From Streptomyces sp. MNU76 (GTDB lineage Bacteria; Actinomycetota; Actinomycetes; Streptomycetales; Streptomycetaceae), in NCBI RefSeq assembly GCF_020982545.1, contig NZ_JAJKLK010000019.1, positions 558,001-622,000 of the forward strand: a DNA stretch of 64,000 nucleotides, in the 5' to 3' direction. The notes below the pieces were generated by a model. It ran no database searches and was not told the origin of the DNA. It worked only from the letters and a program-made list of their open reading frames with translations. This document shows, in pieces, positions 10,157 to 19,071 of the stretch. The number at the start of each line of letters is the position of its first letter. The first letter of the stretch is position 1. Both the position numbers and the translations under genes were made by a program.

Positions 10157-11296
10157 ATGATGCAGTTCGGGATCTTCAGCGTCGGTGATGTGACGCCGGA
10201 CCCCACCACGGGCCGGACGCCGACCGAGCGCGAGCGCATCAAGGCGATGGTCGAGATCGCGCTGAAGGCGGAGGAGGTCGGCCTCGACGTCTTCGCCACC
10301 GGTGAGCACCACAACCCGCCGTTCGTGCCGTCCTCGCCGACCACGATGCTCGGCTATGTCGCCGCGCGCACCGAGAAGCTGATCCTCTCCACCTCCACCA
10401 CCCTCATCACCACCAACGACCCGGTGAAGATCGCCGAGGACTTCGCGATGCTCCAGCACCTGGCCGACGGGCGCGTGGACCTGATGATGGGGCGCGGCAA
10501 CACCGGCCCGGTCTACCCGTGGTTCGGGCAGGACATCCGGCAGGGCATCAACCTCGCCGTCGAGAACTACGCGCTGCTGCGCCGGCTGTGGCGCGAGGAC
10601 GTCGTCACCTGGGAGGGCAAGTTCCGCACGCCGCTGCAGGGCTTCACCTCCACGCCCCGCCCGCTGGATGACGTACCGCCGTTCGTCTGGCACGGCTCCA
10701 TCCGCTCGCCCGAGATCGCCGAGCAGGCCGCGTACTACGGCGACGGCTTCTTCCACAACAACATCTTCTGGCCGGCCGACCACACCAAGCGGATGGTCGA
10801 GCTGTACCGGCAGCGGTACGCCCACTACGGGCACGGCACGCCCGAGCAGGCGATCGTCGGTCTCGGCGGGCACATCTTCATGCGGAAGAACTCGCAGGAC
10901 GCGGTACGGGAGTTCCGGCCGTACTTCGACGTCGCGCCGGTCTACGGCAACGGGCCCTCCCTGGAGGACTTCGCCGACCAGACGCCGCTCACCGTCGGCT
11001 CGCCGCAGCAGGTGATCGAGAAGACGCTGGCGTTCCGCGAGTACGCCGGTGACTACCAGCGGCAGCTGTTCCTGATCGACCACGCGGGGCTGCCCCTGAA
11101 GACCGTCCTGGAGCAGCTCGACATGCTCGGCGAGGAGGTCGTGCCGGTGCTGCGGGAGGAGTTCGCGAAGGGGCGGCCGGCGGACGTGCCGGACGCGCCG
11201 ACCCACGGGTCGTTGCTGGCCGCGGCGGGGAAGCGGGACGCCGACCAGCGGGACGCGGAGAACAAGGACGCGGAGAAGAAGGAGAGTGTGTCGTGA
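10157..11296 (+). CDS. CE1758-family FMN-dependent luciferase-like monooxygenase
   Basis: Flavin-dependent two-component oxygenase of the bacterial luciferase fold, 379 aa. The ATG at 10157 has GGAGG nine bases upstream; a GTG at 10148 sits on the ribosome site itself. Signatures are MQFGIFSVGDV, EHHNPPFVPSSP, ADGRVDLMMGRGN and PFVWHGSIRSPE. The last ~30 residues are a K/D/E-rich tail. It overlaps by four bases the CE1759-family reductase that should supply reduced FMN, an arrangement known for this pair in actinobacteria. Substrate unknown. An imperfect GTTG...CAAC repeat near 10125-10141 may be an operator. Confidence 0.85.
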   Translation: MMQFGIFSVGDVTPDPTTGRTPTERERIKAMVEIALKAEEVGLDVFATGEHHNPPFVPSSPTTMLGYVAARTEKLILSTSTTLITTNDPVKIAEDFAMLQHLADGRVDLMMGRGNTGPVYPWFGQDIRQGINLAVENYALLRRLWREDVVTWEGKFRTPLQGFTSTPRPLDDVPPFVWHGSIRSPEIAEQAAYYGDGFFHNNIFWPADHTKRMVELYRQRYAHYGHGTPEQAIVGLGGHIFMRKNSQDAVREFRPYFDVAPVYGNGPSLEDFADQTPLTVGSPQQVIEKTLAFREYAGDYQRQLFLIDHAGLPLKTVLEQLDMLGEEVVPVLREEFAKGRPADVPDAPTHGSLLAAAGKRDADQRDAENKDAEKKESVS

Positions 11297-11910
11297 AGCT
11301 CGTCGTCGTCTCGGCGGGGCTGAGTGTGCCCTCGTCCACGCGGCTGTTGGGCGACCGGCTCGCCGCCGCCGTGGTCGGGCAGGACGCGTCCGTCGAGGTC
11401 CAGGTCGTCGAACTGCGGGATCTCGCGGTCGAGATCGCCCACAACTTCACCAACGGGTTCCCCGGCCGGAAGCTCGCCGCCGCGTCGGACGCGGCGGCGG
11501 GGGCCGACGGGCTCGTGGTCGTCACGCCGGTGTTCTCCGCCTCCTACAGCGGGCTGTTCAAGTCCTTCTTCGACGTGCTGGACCGGGACGCGTTGGCCGG
11601 GAAGCCGGTGCTGATCGCCGCGACCGGAGGGTCGGCCCGGCATTCGCTGGTGCTGGAGCACGCGTTGCGGCCGCTGTTCGCGTACCTGCGGGCCGTCGTG
11701 GTGCCCACGGGGGTGTACGCCGCGTCCGAGGACTGGGGTGCGGAGGGGTTGGCCGGGCGGATCGAGCGGGCGGCGTCCGAGTTGGCCGGGTTGATGGCCG
11801 GGCTGTCCCGGCGGGGGGCTCCGCCGGTCGGGCGCGGGACCGGCCCCGCCGAGACCGAGGGGTTCGTTGTTGTTCCCTTTGAGGAGCAGTTGGCGGCGCT
11901 TCGGGGCTGA
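11293..11910 (+). CDS. CE1759-family FMN reductase
   Basis: NADPH-dependent FMN reductase-like flavodoxin-fold protein, 205 aa. The GTG at 11293 overlaps the upstream monooxygenase stop (GTGA). Residues 1-20 give the phosphate-binding loop (VVSAGLSVPSSTRLLGDRL). VVTPVFSASYSGLFKSFFDVLD is the flavin-binding region, and ATGGSARHSL follows. It probably feeds reduced FMN to the partner oxygenase encoded just upstream. Complete and in the expected order. Confidence 0.85.
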   Translation: MKLVVVSAGLSVPSSTRLLGDRLAAAVVGQDASVEVQVVELRDLAVEIAHNFTNGFPGRKLAAASDAAAGADGLVVVTPVFSASYSGLFKSFFDVLDRDALAGKPVLIAATGGSARHSLVLEHALRPLFAYLRAVVVPTGVYAASEDWGAEGLAGRIERAASELAGLMAGLSRRGAPPVGRGTGPAETEGFVVVPFEEQLAALRG

Positions 11911-11936
11911 GATGCGCCGTTGGGGTGCGGTCGGAG

Positions 11937-13217
11937 TCAGGCCGCGCGCTGTTTGTGGTTGGTCGCGCAGTTCCCCGCGCCCCTGAGGGGCGCGGGTGTG
12001 GCCCTCTTCCACGAGCGCACCCTCTGCCGCAGCCAGCTCTTGGCCCTCGTCGAGCCCCGTTTCCAGGTGCGCTGGGGCCTCGTTTCGCGCAGTTCTGCGA
12101 ACAGGTACTCGTACTTGGTGACGATCGGGGCCGGGTCGTAGCGGTGGGCGCTCGCCAGGGCCGCTCGGCCCATGGCGCGGCGGAGGGACGGGTCCGCGGT
12201 GAGGTCGAGGATGGCTTCGGCCAGGGCGTGCGGGTCGTCGACCGGGACGAGGCGGCCGTCGACGCCGTCGGTGATGATCTCGGCGGGGCCCAGCGGGCAG
12301 TCGGTGCTGACGACCGGGACCCCGCAGCGCATCGCCTCGACGAGGGTCATGCCGAAGGACTCCGCGTCGGAGGCGCTGACCACGATGGAGGCCCGCGCGA
12401 ACTCCTCCTCGATGGGGGTGTGCGGGCCCATCAGATGGGCCCGGTCGGTGAGACGGAGCTCCTGGACGAGGGTCTCCAGCCGCTCCTGCTGCTTGCCGCC
12501 GCCGTAGATGCGCAGCTGCCAGTCCGGTTCCTTCGCGGCGACCCTCGCGAACGCCTCCAGCAGCAGGTCGAAGCGTTTGCCGCGGGCGAGGCGGCCGGCG
12601 GCCGCGATGACGGGGGCCGTGACGTCCGACGGGGCGACCTGGGCCTCCGGGACGATGTTGGGCACCGACATCACCCGTACGCCGGGCAGTTTCATCCGGG
12701 CGCGGTACACCGCCGCGTCCGCCCGCGTGGTCGTGACGACCGCGTCCAGGGTGCGGTAGTGGCGGGCGAGGACCTTGCGGAGCTGCTTGGAGTGGGCGTC
12801 GTGGCGCAGGTGTTCCTGGGCGATGCGCAGGGCGCGGCGGCGCGCGAAGCGGGAGACGTAGACGTTGATGCCGGGACGGGTGCCGATGACGACGTCCGCG
12901 TCGCAGCGGGCCAGGTACGCGCGGACCCGGAGGTCGGTGAGGCGGCTGTACTGGCGGTGCCGCTTGTCCTCGGCCGGGAAGTCCGTCGCGGGCTGCGCCT
13001 GGGCCGGATCGCGCAGGTCGGGGCTGTAGGGGCGGATGTCCACCAGGGGGACGAGCGTGACCCGCGGATCGACCTCGAAGCGGGGCTCCTCCAGGTGGCG
13101 GGCCATCGAGGCGATCTCCACGTCGTGGTGGTCCGCGAGCGCCGACGCCAGGTTCAGCGTCGTACGGACGGTGCCGCCGATGGCGTACGCGTTGTGCAGC
13201 AGGAACACGATCTTCAT
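11937..13217 (-). CDS. GT4-family glycosyltransferase
   Basis: GT-B-fold retaining glycosyltransferase, 426 aa from the ATG at 13217; a TTG four codons upstream is placed better for the GAAGG site and is the alternative. N-terminal MKIVFLLHNAYAIGG is the acceptor-domain start with the GG loop. The C-terminal domain has AAGRLARGKRFDLLLEAF, IYGGGKQQ and the E-x7-E element (SDAESFGMTLVEAM), then ADPSLRRAMG. The last ~14 residues (PAPLRGAGNCATNHK) are encoded by the dispersed GCGCAGTTCCCC repeat, so the original C-terminus has probably been replaced. Sugar and acceptor unknown. It stands alone on its strand. Confidence 0.85.
   Translation of the reverse strand: MKIVFLLHNAYAIGGTVRTTLNLASALADHHDVEIASMARHLEEPRFEVDPRVTLVPLVDIRPYSPDLRDPAQAQPATDFPAEDKRHRQYSRLTDLRVRAYLARCDADVVIGTRPGINVYVSRFARRRALRIAQEHLRHDAHSKQLRKVLARHYRTLDAVVTTTRADAAVYRARMKLPGVRVMSVPNIVPEAQVAPSDVTAPVIAAAGRLARGKRFDLLLEAFARVAAKEPDWQLRIYGGGKQQERLETLVQELRLTDRAHLMGPHTPIEEEFARASIVVSASDAESFGMTLVEAMRCGVPVVSTDCPLGPAEIITDGVDGRLVPVDDPHALAEAILDLTADPSLRRAMGRAALASAHRYDPAPIVTKYEYLFAELRETRPQRTWKRGSTRAKSWLRQRVRSWKRATPAPLRGAGNCATNHKQRAA
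11957..11995. repeat. GCGCAGTTCCCC dispersed element inside the glycosyltransferase 3' end
   Basis: Plus strand GGTCGCGCAGTTCCCCGCGC followed by CCCTGAGGGGCGCGG, whose GCGCCCCTGAGGGGCGCG part is a palindrome. Same element as at 957, 1073 (inverted) and 40821. Here it is read through on the minus strand as protein. Confidence 0.8.
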
Positions 13218-13509
13218 GCGGCGGCTCAAGGCCCTACCTTCCCGACGGCGTGAGCGGTGCGGTGATGCAGTTGTGCGGATGTGGTGTCGTTGTCCGATGT
13301 TGTGGTTGGTGGTGATGGTTTGGTTGGTTCGGACTCTTTGTACTCCATCTGCTCGCTCTGCCCGGGTTCCCGTGCGGCGGGGTGTCACACGGACACGCTG
13401 CGCCTGAGGAGTAAGGCGGACGCGCGGTCGGGGTGAGAGGCCGGTAAGAAGGGCGGTCCGGTGCTCTGGACGAGGTGGTGGGCGCCCGTGACCTTGGCAG
13501 ACTGGTGGG

Positions 13510-14253
13510 GTGCCCCAGAACGTGCTGCTCGCCGAGGACGACCGCGCCATCCGCCATGCCCTGGAACGCGCGCTGACCCTGGAGGGGTACGAGGTCACGG
13601 CGGTCGCCGACGGCGTCGAGGCGCTCGCCCAGGCGCACCGCAACCGGCCCGACGTGCTCGTGCTCGATGTGATGATGCCCGGCATAGACGGCCTCCAGGT
13701 CTGCCGGGTGCTGCGCGCGGAGGGTGACAGGACGCCGATCCTGATGCTCACCGCGCTCGTGGAGACCGCCGACCGGATCGCCGGCCTCGACGCAGGAGCG
13801 GACGACTACGTCGTCAAACCGTTCGACGTCGAAGAGGTGTTCGCGCGGTTGCGGGCGCTGCTGCGGCGGACGGGCGGTTCGGACGGGTTCGCGGCTCCGG
13901 CCCCGTCGTCGGCGGCCGCAGCCCAGACCCATGCTGCGGCCCCGGACTCCGGCGGGCTCCTCACGGCCGCCGGGCTGCGCATGGACGTGCAGGCGCGGCG
14001 GGCGTGGCGCGGGGCGCGGGAACTGGAGCTGACCCGGACCGAGTTCGACCTGCTCGAACTGCTGGTCCGCAACGCCGGCATCGTCCTCGACCACGCGACC
14101 ATCTACGACCGGATCTGGGGCTACGACTTCGGTCCCGGCTCAAAGAACCTCGCCGTCTACGTCGGTTATCTGCGCCGCAAGCTCGACGAGCCCGGGGCAC
14201 CGGCGCTGATCCACACCGTGCGCGGTGTGGGGTACGCGCTGCGGGAAGACTGA
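13510..14253 (+). CDS. OmpR/PhoB-type response regulator
   Basis: 247 aa from the GTG at 13510. Receiver domain 1-125: acidic pair E9-D10-D11, phospho-acceptor D53 (LVLDVMMPG) and K103 (VVKPFD). A ~45-residue Ala-rich linker leads to a winged-helix output domain (LELTRTEFDLLELL, GPGSKNLAVYVGYLRRKL, IHTVRGVGYAL). The start lies directly behind possible -35/-10 elements, so the mRNA may be leaderless. Its cognate kinase begins 12 bases after the stop. The 290-base gap upstream (13218-13509) holds only this promoter region and nothing gene-like. Confidence 0.92.
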   Translation: MPQNVLLAEDDRAIRHALERALTLEGYEVTAVADGVEALAQAHRNRPDVLVLDVMMPGIDGLQVCRVLRAEGDRTPILMLTALVETADRIAGLDAGADDYVVKPFDVEEVFARLRALLRRTGGSDGFAAPAPSSAAAAQTHAAAPDSGGLLTAAGLRMDVQARRAWRGARELELTRTEFDLLELLVRNAGIVLDHATIYDRIWGYDFGPGSKNLAVYVGYLRRKLDEPGAPALIHTVRGVGYALRED

Positions 14254-14265
14254 GGGCGGCGCGCG

Positions 14266-15835
14266 ATGCCGCCGCTCCGTGGCGTCCGGGTGTCCCGGCT
14301 GCTCTCCCGGCTGCGTCCGGTCCCCTCGCTGCGGGCCACGTTCACCGTGTCGTTCGTGGCGGTGGCGTGTGTCGTCACCGTCCTCGTCGGGATCCTCAGC
14401 TACAGCGCGGCGGCGCGGCTGGTGCGGGTCGACGAGCAGACCGTGTTCGCCGAGGTCGTGCGTGATCTGCGGGAGTTGGTGGAGCAGGACCCGCTGACGC
14501 CGGAGGACTTCGCGTCGGGCGACACCGGCGGTCCGCGCGACGACCTGATCCGCTCCGGCCGTACGGACGTCCAGGTGCTCGGCCCGCACGGGGAGATCCT
14601 CGACAAGGGCGCCCCCGGCCTGCCCGTCCGTGACGCCGACCGTCGTACGGCCGACGCGGTCCTGGCGGGGGTGACGGTCGAGCACGGCGAGGTCGAGGTC
14701 GGCAACGACCGCTACCGGGTGGTGACCGTCGCGCTCGGCGGCGGCCGGGGCGCGGTGCAGGTCGCGCAGGAGTTCAGCGACACGGAGGACCTGCTGCGGG
14801 AGCTGCAGCAGCGGACCCTGTTGTTCGTCTCCGGTGTCGTCATCTCGGCCGGGTTGTTCGGGTGGTGGCTGGCGCGGCGGCAGACCCGGCGGCTGGTGCA
14901 GCTGGCGGGGGCGGCGGAGGACGTGGCCCGGACCGGGCACCTCGGCATCCAGGTGCCGGTCGCGGGCCGGGACGAGGTGGGGCGGCTGGGCCGCTCCTTC
15001 GACCGCATGCTGGTTCGGCTCGCGCAGTCGGAGGAGGACCAGCGGCGCCTGGTCCAGGACGCGGGACACGAACTGCGCACGCCCCTCACGTCCCTGCGTA
15101 CCAACATCTCCCTGCTCCGGCGCATCGACGAGCTGCCGCCGCGGGTACGGGAGGAACTCGTCGACGACCTCTCCCAGGAGGCCCTGGAACTGACGGACCT
15201 GGTCAACGAGTTGGTCGACCTCGCGGCCGGGCAGTCGAGCACCGAGCCGGTGCAGCGGGTGCAGTTGGCCGACCTCGCGGAGGAGGTCGCCGGGACCGCG
15301 CGGCGGCGCACCGGGCGCGAGATCGTCGTCCGGGTGGCCGGGGACACGACCGTCGAGGGGAGGGCCGGGGCGCTGCAGCGGGCCATCTCCAACCTGGTGG
15401 AGAACGCGGCCAAGTTCGACCGCGGAGGCTCGGGGGCGATCGAGGTCGTGGTCGCCCGGGGGTCTGCGGGGCCCTCGGTGAGCTGGGCGGACTGGGTGAG
15501 CTGGGCGGACGGGGTGAGCTGGGGACCGCGGCGACCTGGGCGGGCTCGCCGGTCCGGGTGGGCCCGGCCACGACTCGGACGTGGTCCGCGTCGAGGTCCT
15601 CGACCGGGGCCCCGGCGTCCCCGACTGCGACCTCGAACGCATCTTCGACCGCTTCTATCGGGCCCCCGACGCCCGCAGCCTGCCCGGTTCGGGCCTCGGC
15701 CTCTCGATCGTCCGAGCGGTCTCCTCCGCCCACGAGGGCGCCCCGTTCGCCTTCCGCCGCGAGGGCGGGGGCCTGGTGACCGGCTTCACGGTACGGGTCG
15801 CCGACGGCGGAGGGAGCGTCGGCGGCGCCGGGTGA
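14266..15835 (+). pseudogene. HAMP sensor histidine kinase, frame broken in the ATP-binding domain
   Basis: Partner of the preceding response regulator. From the ATG at 14266: a first membrane span (about 26-47), an extracellular sensor of ~130 residues, a second span (about 186-205), HAMP, then the H-box GHELRTPLTSL with H268 and the N-box LVENAAKF. After IEVVVARGSAG the frame turns into low complexity. The G-boxes (LDRGPGVPD, GSGLGLSIV) are read two frame changes later and end at 15835. Three ~18-base copies of GTGAGCTGGGCGGAC(T/G)GG lie at the break (15476-15525). Two lost bases would restore the frame through ALGELGGLGELGG. The kinase is inactive if the sequence is right. Confidence 0.75.
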
Positions 15836-15910
15836 CGGTACGTGCCAGGGTGCGAGGGGCGACGAGGTGGGCGGGGCGAGGGCGGACCGGGCCGGGGTGG
15901 AGTGGGTGGT

Positions 15911-16681
15911 TCAGGGAGTCGGGCGGGTCGCTCCCGCGCTCCAGCGGCCGAGGACCGGTTCGCTCAGGGTGCGGGCCGTCCAGCACAGGGTCTGGCCGTG
16001 GCGGGCGAAGAGTTCGTCGCGGTCGTCGAAGTGGCCGAGGTCGGCGACGACCCGGGCGGAGAGATCGCAGGCGGGGCCGGATCCGGTGCCTGCCTCGGTG
16101 CCGCAGGCGTCCCAGCGGACCCCCGTACGGGCCACCGCGTCGAAGAGGGTCTCGCCGCCCTCGTTGGCGAAGCCCTCGCCGTCGCCGCCGGGGGCGGGGG
16201 AGTCGAAGAGTTCGCCGATGGGGACCCAGGCGCCGCTGATCCTGAACTCCGGCCAGGCCAGCAGGACCTGCTCCGGCACGAACGGCTTCAGCCGAGGGAA
16301 CCGCGGATACCAGAAAGCCCCGTCCACCAGCAGCCCGCGCACCCGCGTCCGCACCCGGACCGCCCGCGCGACCGCCTCCAGCGCCGCCATCCGCTGACTG
16401 CACGAGCCGCGCCGCAGCCGCAGCGTCCGCGACACCCGCCGGCGGTCCTCCACCGAGTACACGGGCCGTACGTCCCGGGCGATGATCCGGTGCGCGGTCC
16501 GCAGCGCGTCACGCGGTGTGGCCTCGTTCAGCACCCGGCGCGCGACCGCCCCGACCAGCGGGTCGTCATGGTCCAGGATCTGCGTGGCCCGGGTGGAGCC
16601 GAGCACGCCCGTGGGCTCCCGCACCGTCACCGCGGCCCGTTTGACCTGGGCGTTGTACGACATGAGCAACCGACTGGTCAT
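15911..16681 (-). CDS. Transglutaminase-like domain protein
   Basis: 256 aa from the ATG at 16681. The middle (VEDRRRVSRTLRLRRGSCSQRMAALEAVARA) fits the transglutaminase-like core, with C94 as the candidate nucleophile. It continues with the FWYPRF and VLLAWPEF strands seen in this family in actinomycetes. The histidine and aspartate of the triad cannot be placed with certainty. No signal peptide. Possibly a cytoplasmic peptidase or amidase-like enzyme; substrate unknown. Convergent with the kinase gene, 75 bases away. Confidence 0.65.
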   Translation of the reverse strand: MTSRLLMSYNAQVKRAAVTVREPTGVLGSTRATQILDHDDPLVGAVARRVLNEATPRDALRTAHRIIARDVRPVYSVEDRRRVSRTLRLRRGSCSQRMAALEAVARAVRVRTRVRGLLVDGAFWYPRFPRLKPFVPEQVLLAWPEFRISGAWVPIGELFDSPAPGGDGEGFANEGGETLFDAVARTGVRWDACGTEAGTGSGPACDLSARVVADLGHFDDRDELFARHGQTLCWTARTLSEPVLGRWSAGATRPTP

Positions 16682-17064
16682 GACAGTTCCGTCCCCGTAC
16701 CCGTTGTGTCCGCGCTCCCGGCGGAGCGCCGCCCACCCCCTGCGGGCACCCTCCCGCCATCATCACACGACCCTCCGACCGGCTCGCGAACCACTCAGGG
16801 TGAGGGTCGGGCCGGGGTTCCATGGCCCAGGGTGACGCGCTTTCGTAGTACTTCCACCGACCCCATTGCGGCGGTGTGAACGGGCCGACTACGGTCATTC
16901 CTGCGCTCACGGAGAGTGCTCGAAAGATTACTCATCTGTCCCGCATGGCTACTTACTGTGCCGCCAGTCGTCAGCGCACCCCGGGCCGTCGACACCCGAG
17001 GAGGATCCACAGACGCGGTAGGGAGGCGAGCAGTTCCTTCTCGTCGCAATGGAGTTGATCACCC
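16682..17064. other. 383-base intergenic region
   Basis: Lies between divergent starts (transglutaminase-like gene and anti-sigma-type ATPase) and should hold both promoters. An open frame at 16876-17058 has no ribosome site, no recognisable content and arginine-rich composition; I do not call it. No strong hairpin was seen. Confidence 0.5.
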
Positions 17065-17559
17065 GTGACCGAAACCGCCCGTAGTCTCCGCGCCCCGTTC
17101 CCCAGTGCCACCCCCTGGCTCTCGCCCGCGGCGACGACGTACACCCTGTTCTGTCCGTCCCTCGACACCTCCCCGCTCATCGCCCGCGACTTCGTCGCCA
17201 CCGTCCTGCGCGCCCTCGGCCTCGACACCCTCGTCGACGCGGCCGCCCTGTGCACGTCCGAGCTGGTCACGAACGCCTGTGTGCACGCCAAGGGCGGAGG
17301 ATCGGTTCTCTGGCTGTCGGTGGAGACCTGTCGCGTGCGCGTGATCGTCTTCGACGGGGACGAGAGTCCGCCGGTCATGCGGGAGTTGACGCCGGGCCGC
17401 TGGGAGGAGGGCGGACGCGGGCTCTACCTCGTGGACGCCCTCACCGAAGGACACTGGGGCACCGCCGCCGGCCTCCCGGACGGCGGCAACCTCGTCCACC
17501 CCGACGGCAAGGCGGTCTGGTTCGACCTGGCGGCACCGAGCGCGTCCCTGACCAGGTGA
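17065..17559 (+). CDS. Anti-sigma-type ATP-binding protein (RsbW/SpoIIAB-like HATPase)
   Basis: 164 aa from the GTG at 17065. A stand-alone GHKL ATPase of the kind abundant in Streptomyces as serine kinases and anti-sigma factors. The N-box is SELVTNACVHA, the G1 region FDGDESPP, and the G2 part GGRGLYLVDALTEGHWG. No histidine phospho-acceptor and no membrane segment. Target unknown; no sigma factor or antagonist gene lies alongside. Confidence 0.85.
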   Translation: MTETARSLRAPFPSATPWLSPAATTYTLFCPSLDTSPLIARDFVATVLRALGLDTLVDAAALCTSELVTNACVHAKGGGSVLWLSVETCRVRVIVFDGDESPPVMRELTPGRWEEGGRGLYLVDALTEGHWGTAAGLPDGGNLVHPDGKAVWFDLAAPSASLTR

Positions 17560-17639
17560 GGGCCCGCGCGGGCCCACATCCGTTTGTGACCGGTCCCGTT
17601 CGCGTATTACATGCCGGGGGGCGAACGAAGGGTGGCCGC

Positions 17640-18613
17640 ATGCGGAGCAGGGCCGGGTTCATAGCGGATGAGTACGGACTGGGAGGCGGGGCCTGGGAGA
17701 TGGTGCCCGTCGCCCGCGGGGCCCTGGGGCAGATCTGGCGGTTGTCCGGGGGCGACGGGGTGTGGGCGGTCAAGGAGTTGCTGTTCGGGTGTGACGAGGA
17801 GCAGGTCGCCCGGGAGGCCGGGCTGCGGAACGCGGCGGAGGGGCTGGGGATCTCGGCGCCACGCTTCCTCGCGGACCGGCACGGGGCGTATGTGTCACGG
17901 CTCCCGGAGTCGATGGGCGGGGCGTATGTGAAGGTGTACGGCTGGGTGGACGGGAGCGAGGCGGACCCCCGTGACCGGGAGCTGCTCGCCTGGTGCGGGC
18001 GGACCCTCGCGCTACTGCACCGGGCCGGGGAGGGGACCGGGGAGACGCCGAACGACTGGTACGAGCGGTGTCCCGGGCCGGCGGAGTGGGCTCGGGTGTG
18101 CGAGGCGGTACGGCGGGCCGGGGTGCCGTGGGCGGCGGCGCTGGAGCGGTTCGCGGCCACTCGGGCGGTGGAGTTGGCGGCGTACGTCACCCCGTCCGGG
18201 GTCGGCGACACCGTGACCTCGCATCTCGACATGCGGCCGCAGAACGTGCTGGTGGGGCCGACCGGACCCGCCCTCCTCGACTGGGACTCTCGGCGGAGCG
18301 GGAACTCGCCCGGGCCGTCCATGTGTGGGCCGGCGGGAACGACTTCCGCGCCGCGTCCGCCCGGCGGCTGGTGCGCGGCTACGTGGCGGCCGGAGGGCCC
18401 GGGCGTATCGAGGGCGTGGAGTCGTTCTCCATGCTCTTCGCGACCGAGCTGAACTATGTGCGGGTGCAGGCCGGGTGCGCGATCGATCCGGAAGCCACCG
18501 CGGCACAGCGGGAGTTCGCGGACGGGCAGATCGTGGAGCTGCTGGCCAAGGGCAGGCTGCCGGATCCCGCGGCCGTCGACCGGCTGGTGACCGCCCTCGC
18601 CCCCGAGTGGTGA
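17640..18613 (+). pseudogene. Aminoglycoside phosphotransferase-family protein, single-base frameshift
   Basis: Kinase-fold phosphotransferase, ATG at 17640 behind GAAGGG. The N-lobe has VWAVKELLFG with the ATP-binding lysine. The catalytic Brenner motif is HLDMRPQN (195-202) and the metal-binding site ALLDWD. Just after LLDWDS the frame fails near 18285-18292. One added base restores SAERELARAVHVWAGGND and the C-terminal helical part to the stop at 18613. The 974-base span is one short of a multiple of three. Substrate cannot be inferred, and these are not necessarily resistance genes. Confidence 0.75.
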
Positions 18614-18641
18614 CCGGCCCTCGGTGACGGTGGGGCGGCGC

Positions 18642-19037
18642 TCACGTCCGGTCGATGTGGACGTTCGTGGACTTCACCCGGGCCGTGGCCTCCATGCCGA
18701 CCTCCAGGCCCAGTTCCTCCACGGCCTCCCGGGTGAGCAGGGAGACCAGGCGGTGCGGACCCGCCTGGATCTCGACCTGGGCCGCCACGTCACCGAGCTT
18801 CACGGCGGTGACGATGCCGGAGAAGGCGTTGCGCGCCGACGTGTACGGAACCTCGGCCTCGTCGGCGGCGTCCCGGGCGAGGCGTACGGAGAAGGCCGCG
18901 AGGTCCTTCCCGTCGATGAGCCGACGCCCGCTCTCGTCGCGTCGCGTCGCCATCCGGCCCGCGTCCGCCCAGCGCCGCGCGGTGTCGGGGCTGACCCCGA
19001 GCAGCCGTGCGGCCTGCCCGATCGTGTAGGACTGCAT
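18642..19037 (-). CDS. Helix-turn-helix protein with TOBE (molybdate-binding-like) domain
   Basis: 131 aa from the ATG at 19037. Residues 1-55 are a MerR/excisionase-type HTH (YTIGQAARLLGVSPDTARRWADAGRM). Residues 65-131 form a TOBE/Mop domain (SARNAFSGIVTAVKLGDVAAQVEIQ, TREAVEELGLEVGM). The combination is known in actinobacterial molybdenum-responsive regulators; oxyanion binding is an inference. No modABC genes lie in the window. A TTG three codons upstream is a second possible start. Confidence 0.8.
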   Translation of the reverse strand: MQSYTIGQAARLLGVSPDTARRWADAGRMATRRDESGRRLIDGKDLAAFSVRLARDAADEAEVPYTSARNAFSGIVTAVKLGDVAAQVEIQAGPHRLVSLLTREAVEELGLEVGMEATARVKSTNVHIDRT

Positions 19038-19071
19038 GGGCGCCAAGATATGCGGGCCGGCGAGAATACGC

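Noticed and set aside
15470-15530. Programmed frameshifting in the sensor kinase
   Set aside because: No slippery heptamer with a downstream structure was evident, and the same kind of break occurs in unrelated genes.
16876-17058. 60-codon frame upstream of the anti-sigma-type ATPase
   Set aside because: Lies in a divergent promoter region, lacks a ribosome site and family features.
17640-18613. Aminoglycoside resistance gene
   Set aside because: The Brenner motif only places it in the large kinase-like phosphotransferase family; many members are not resistance enzymes, and the frame is broken.
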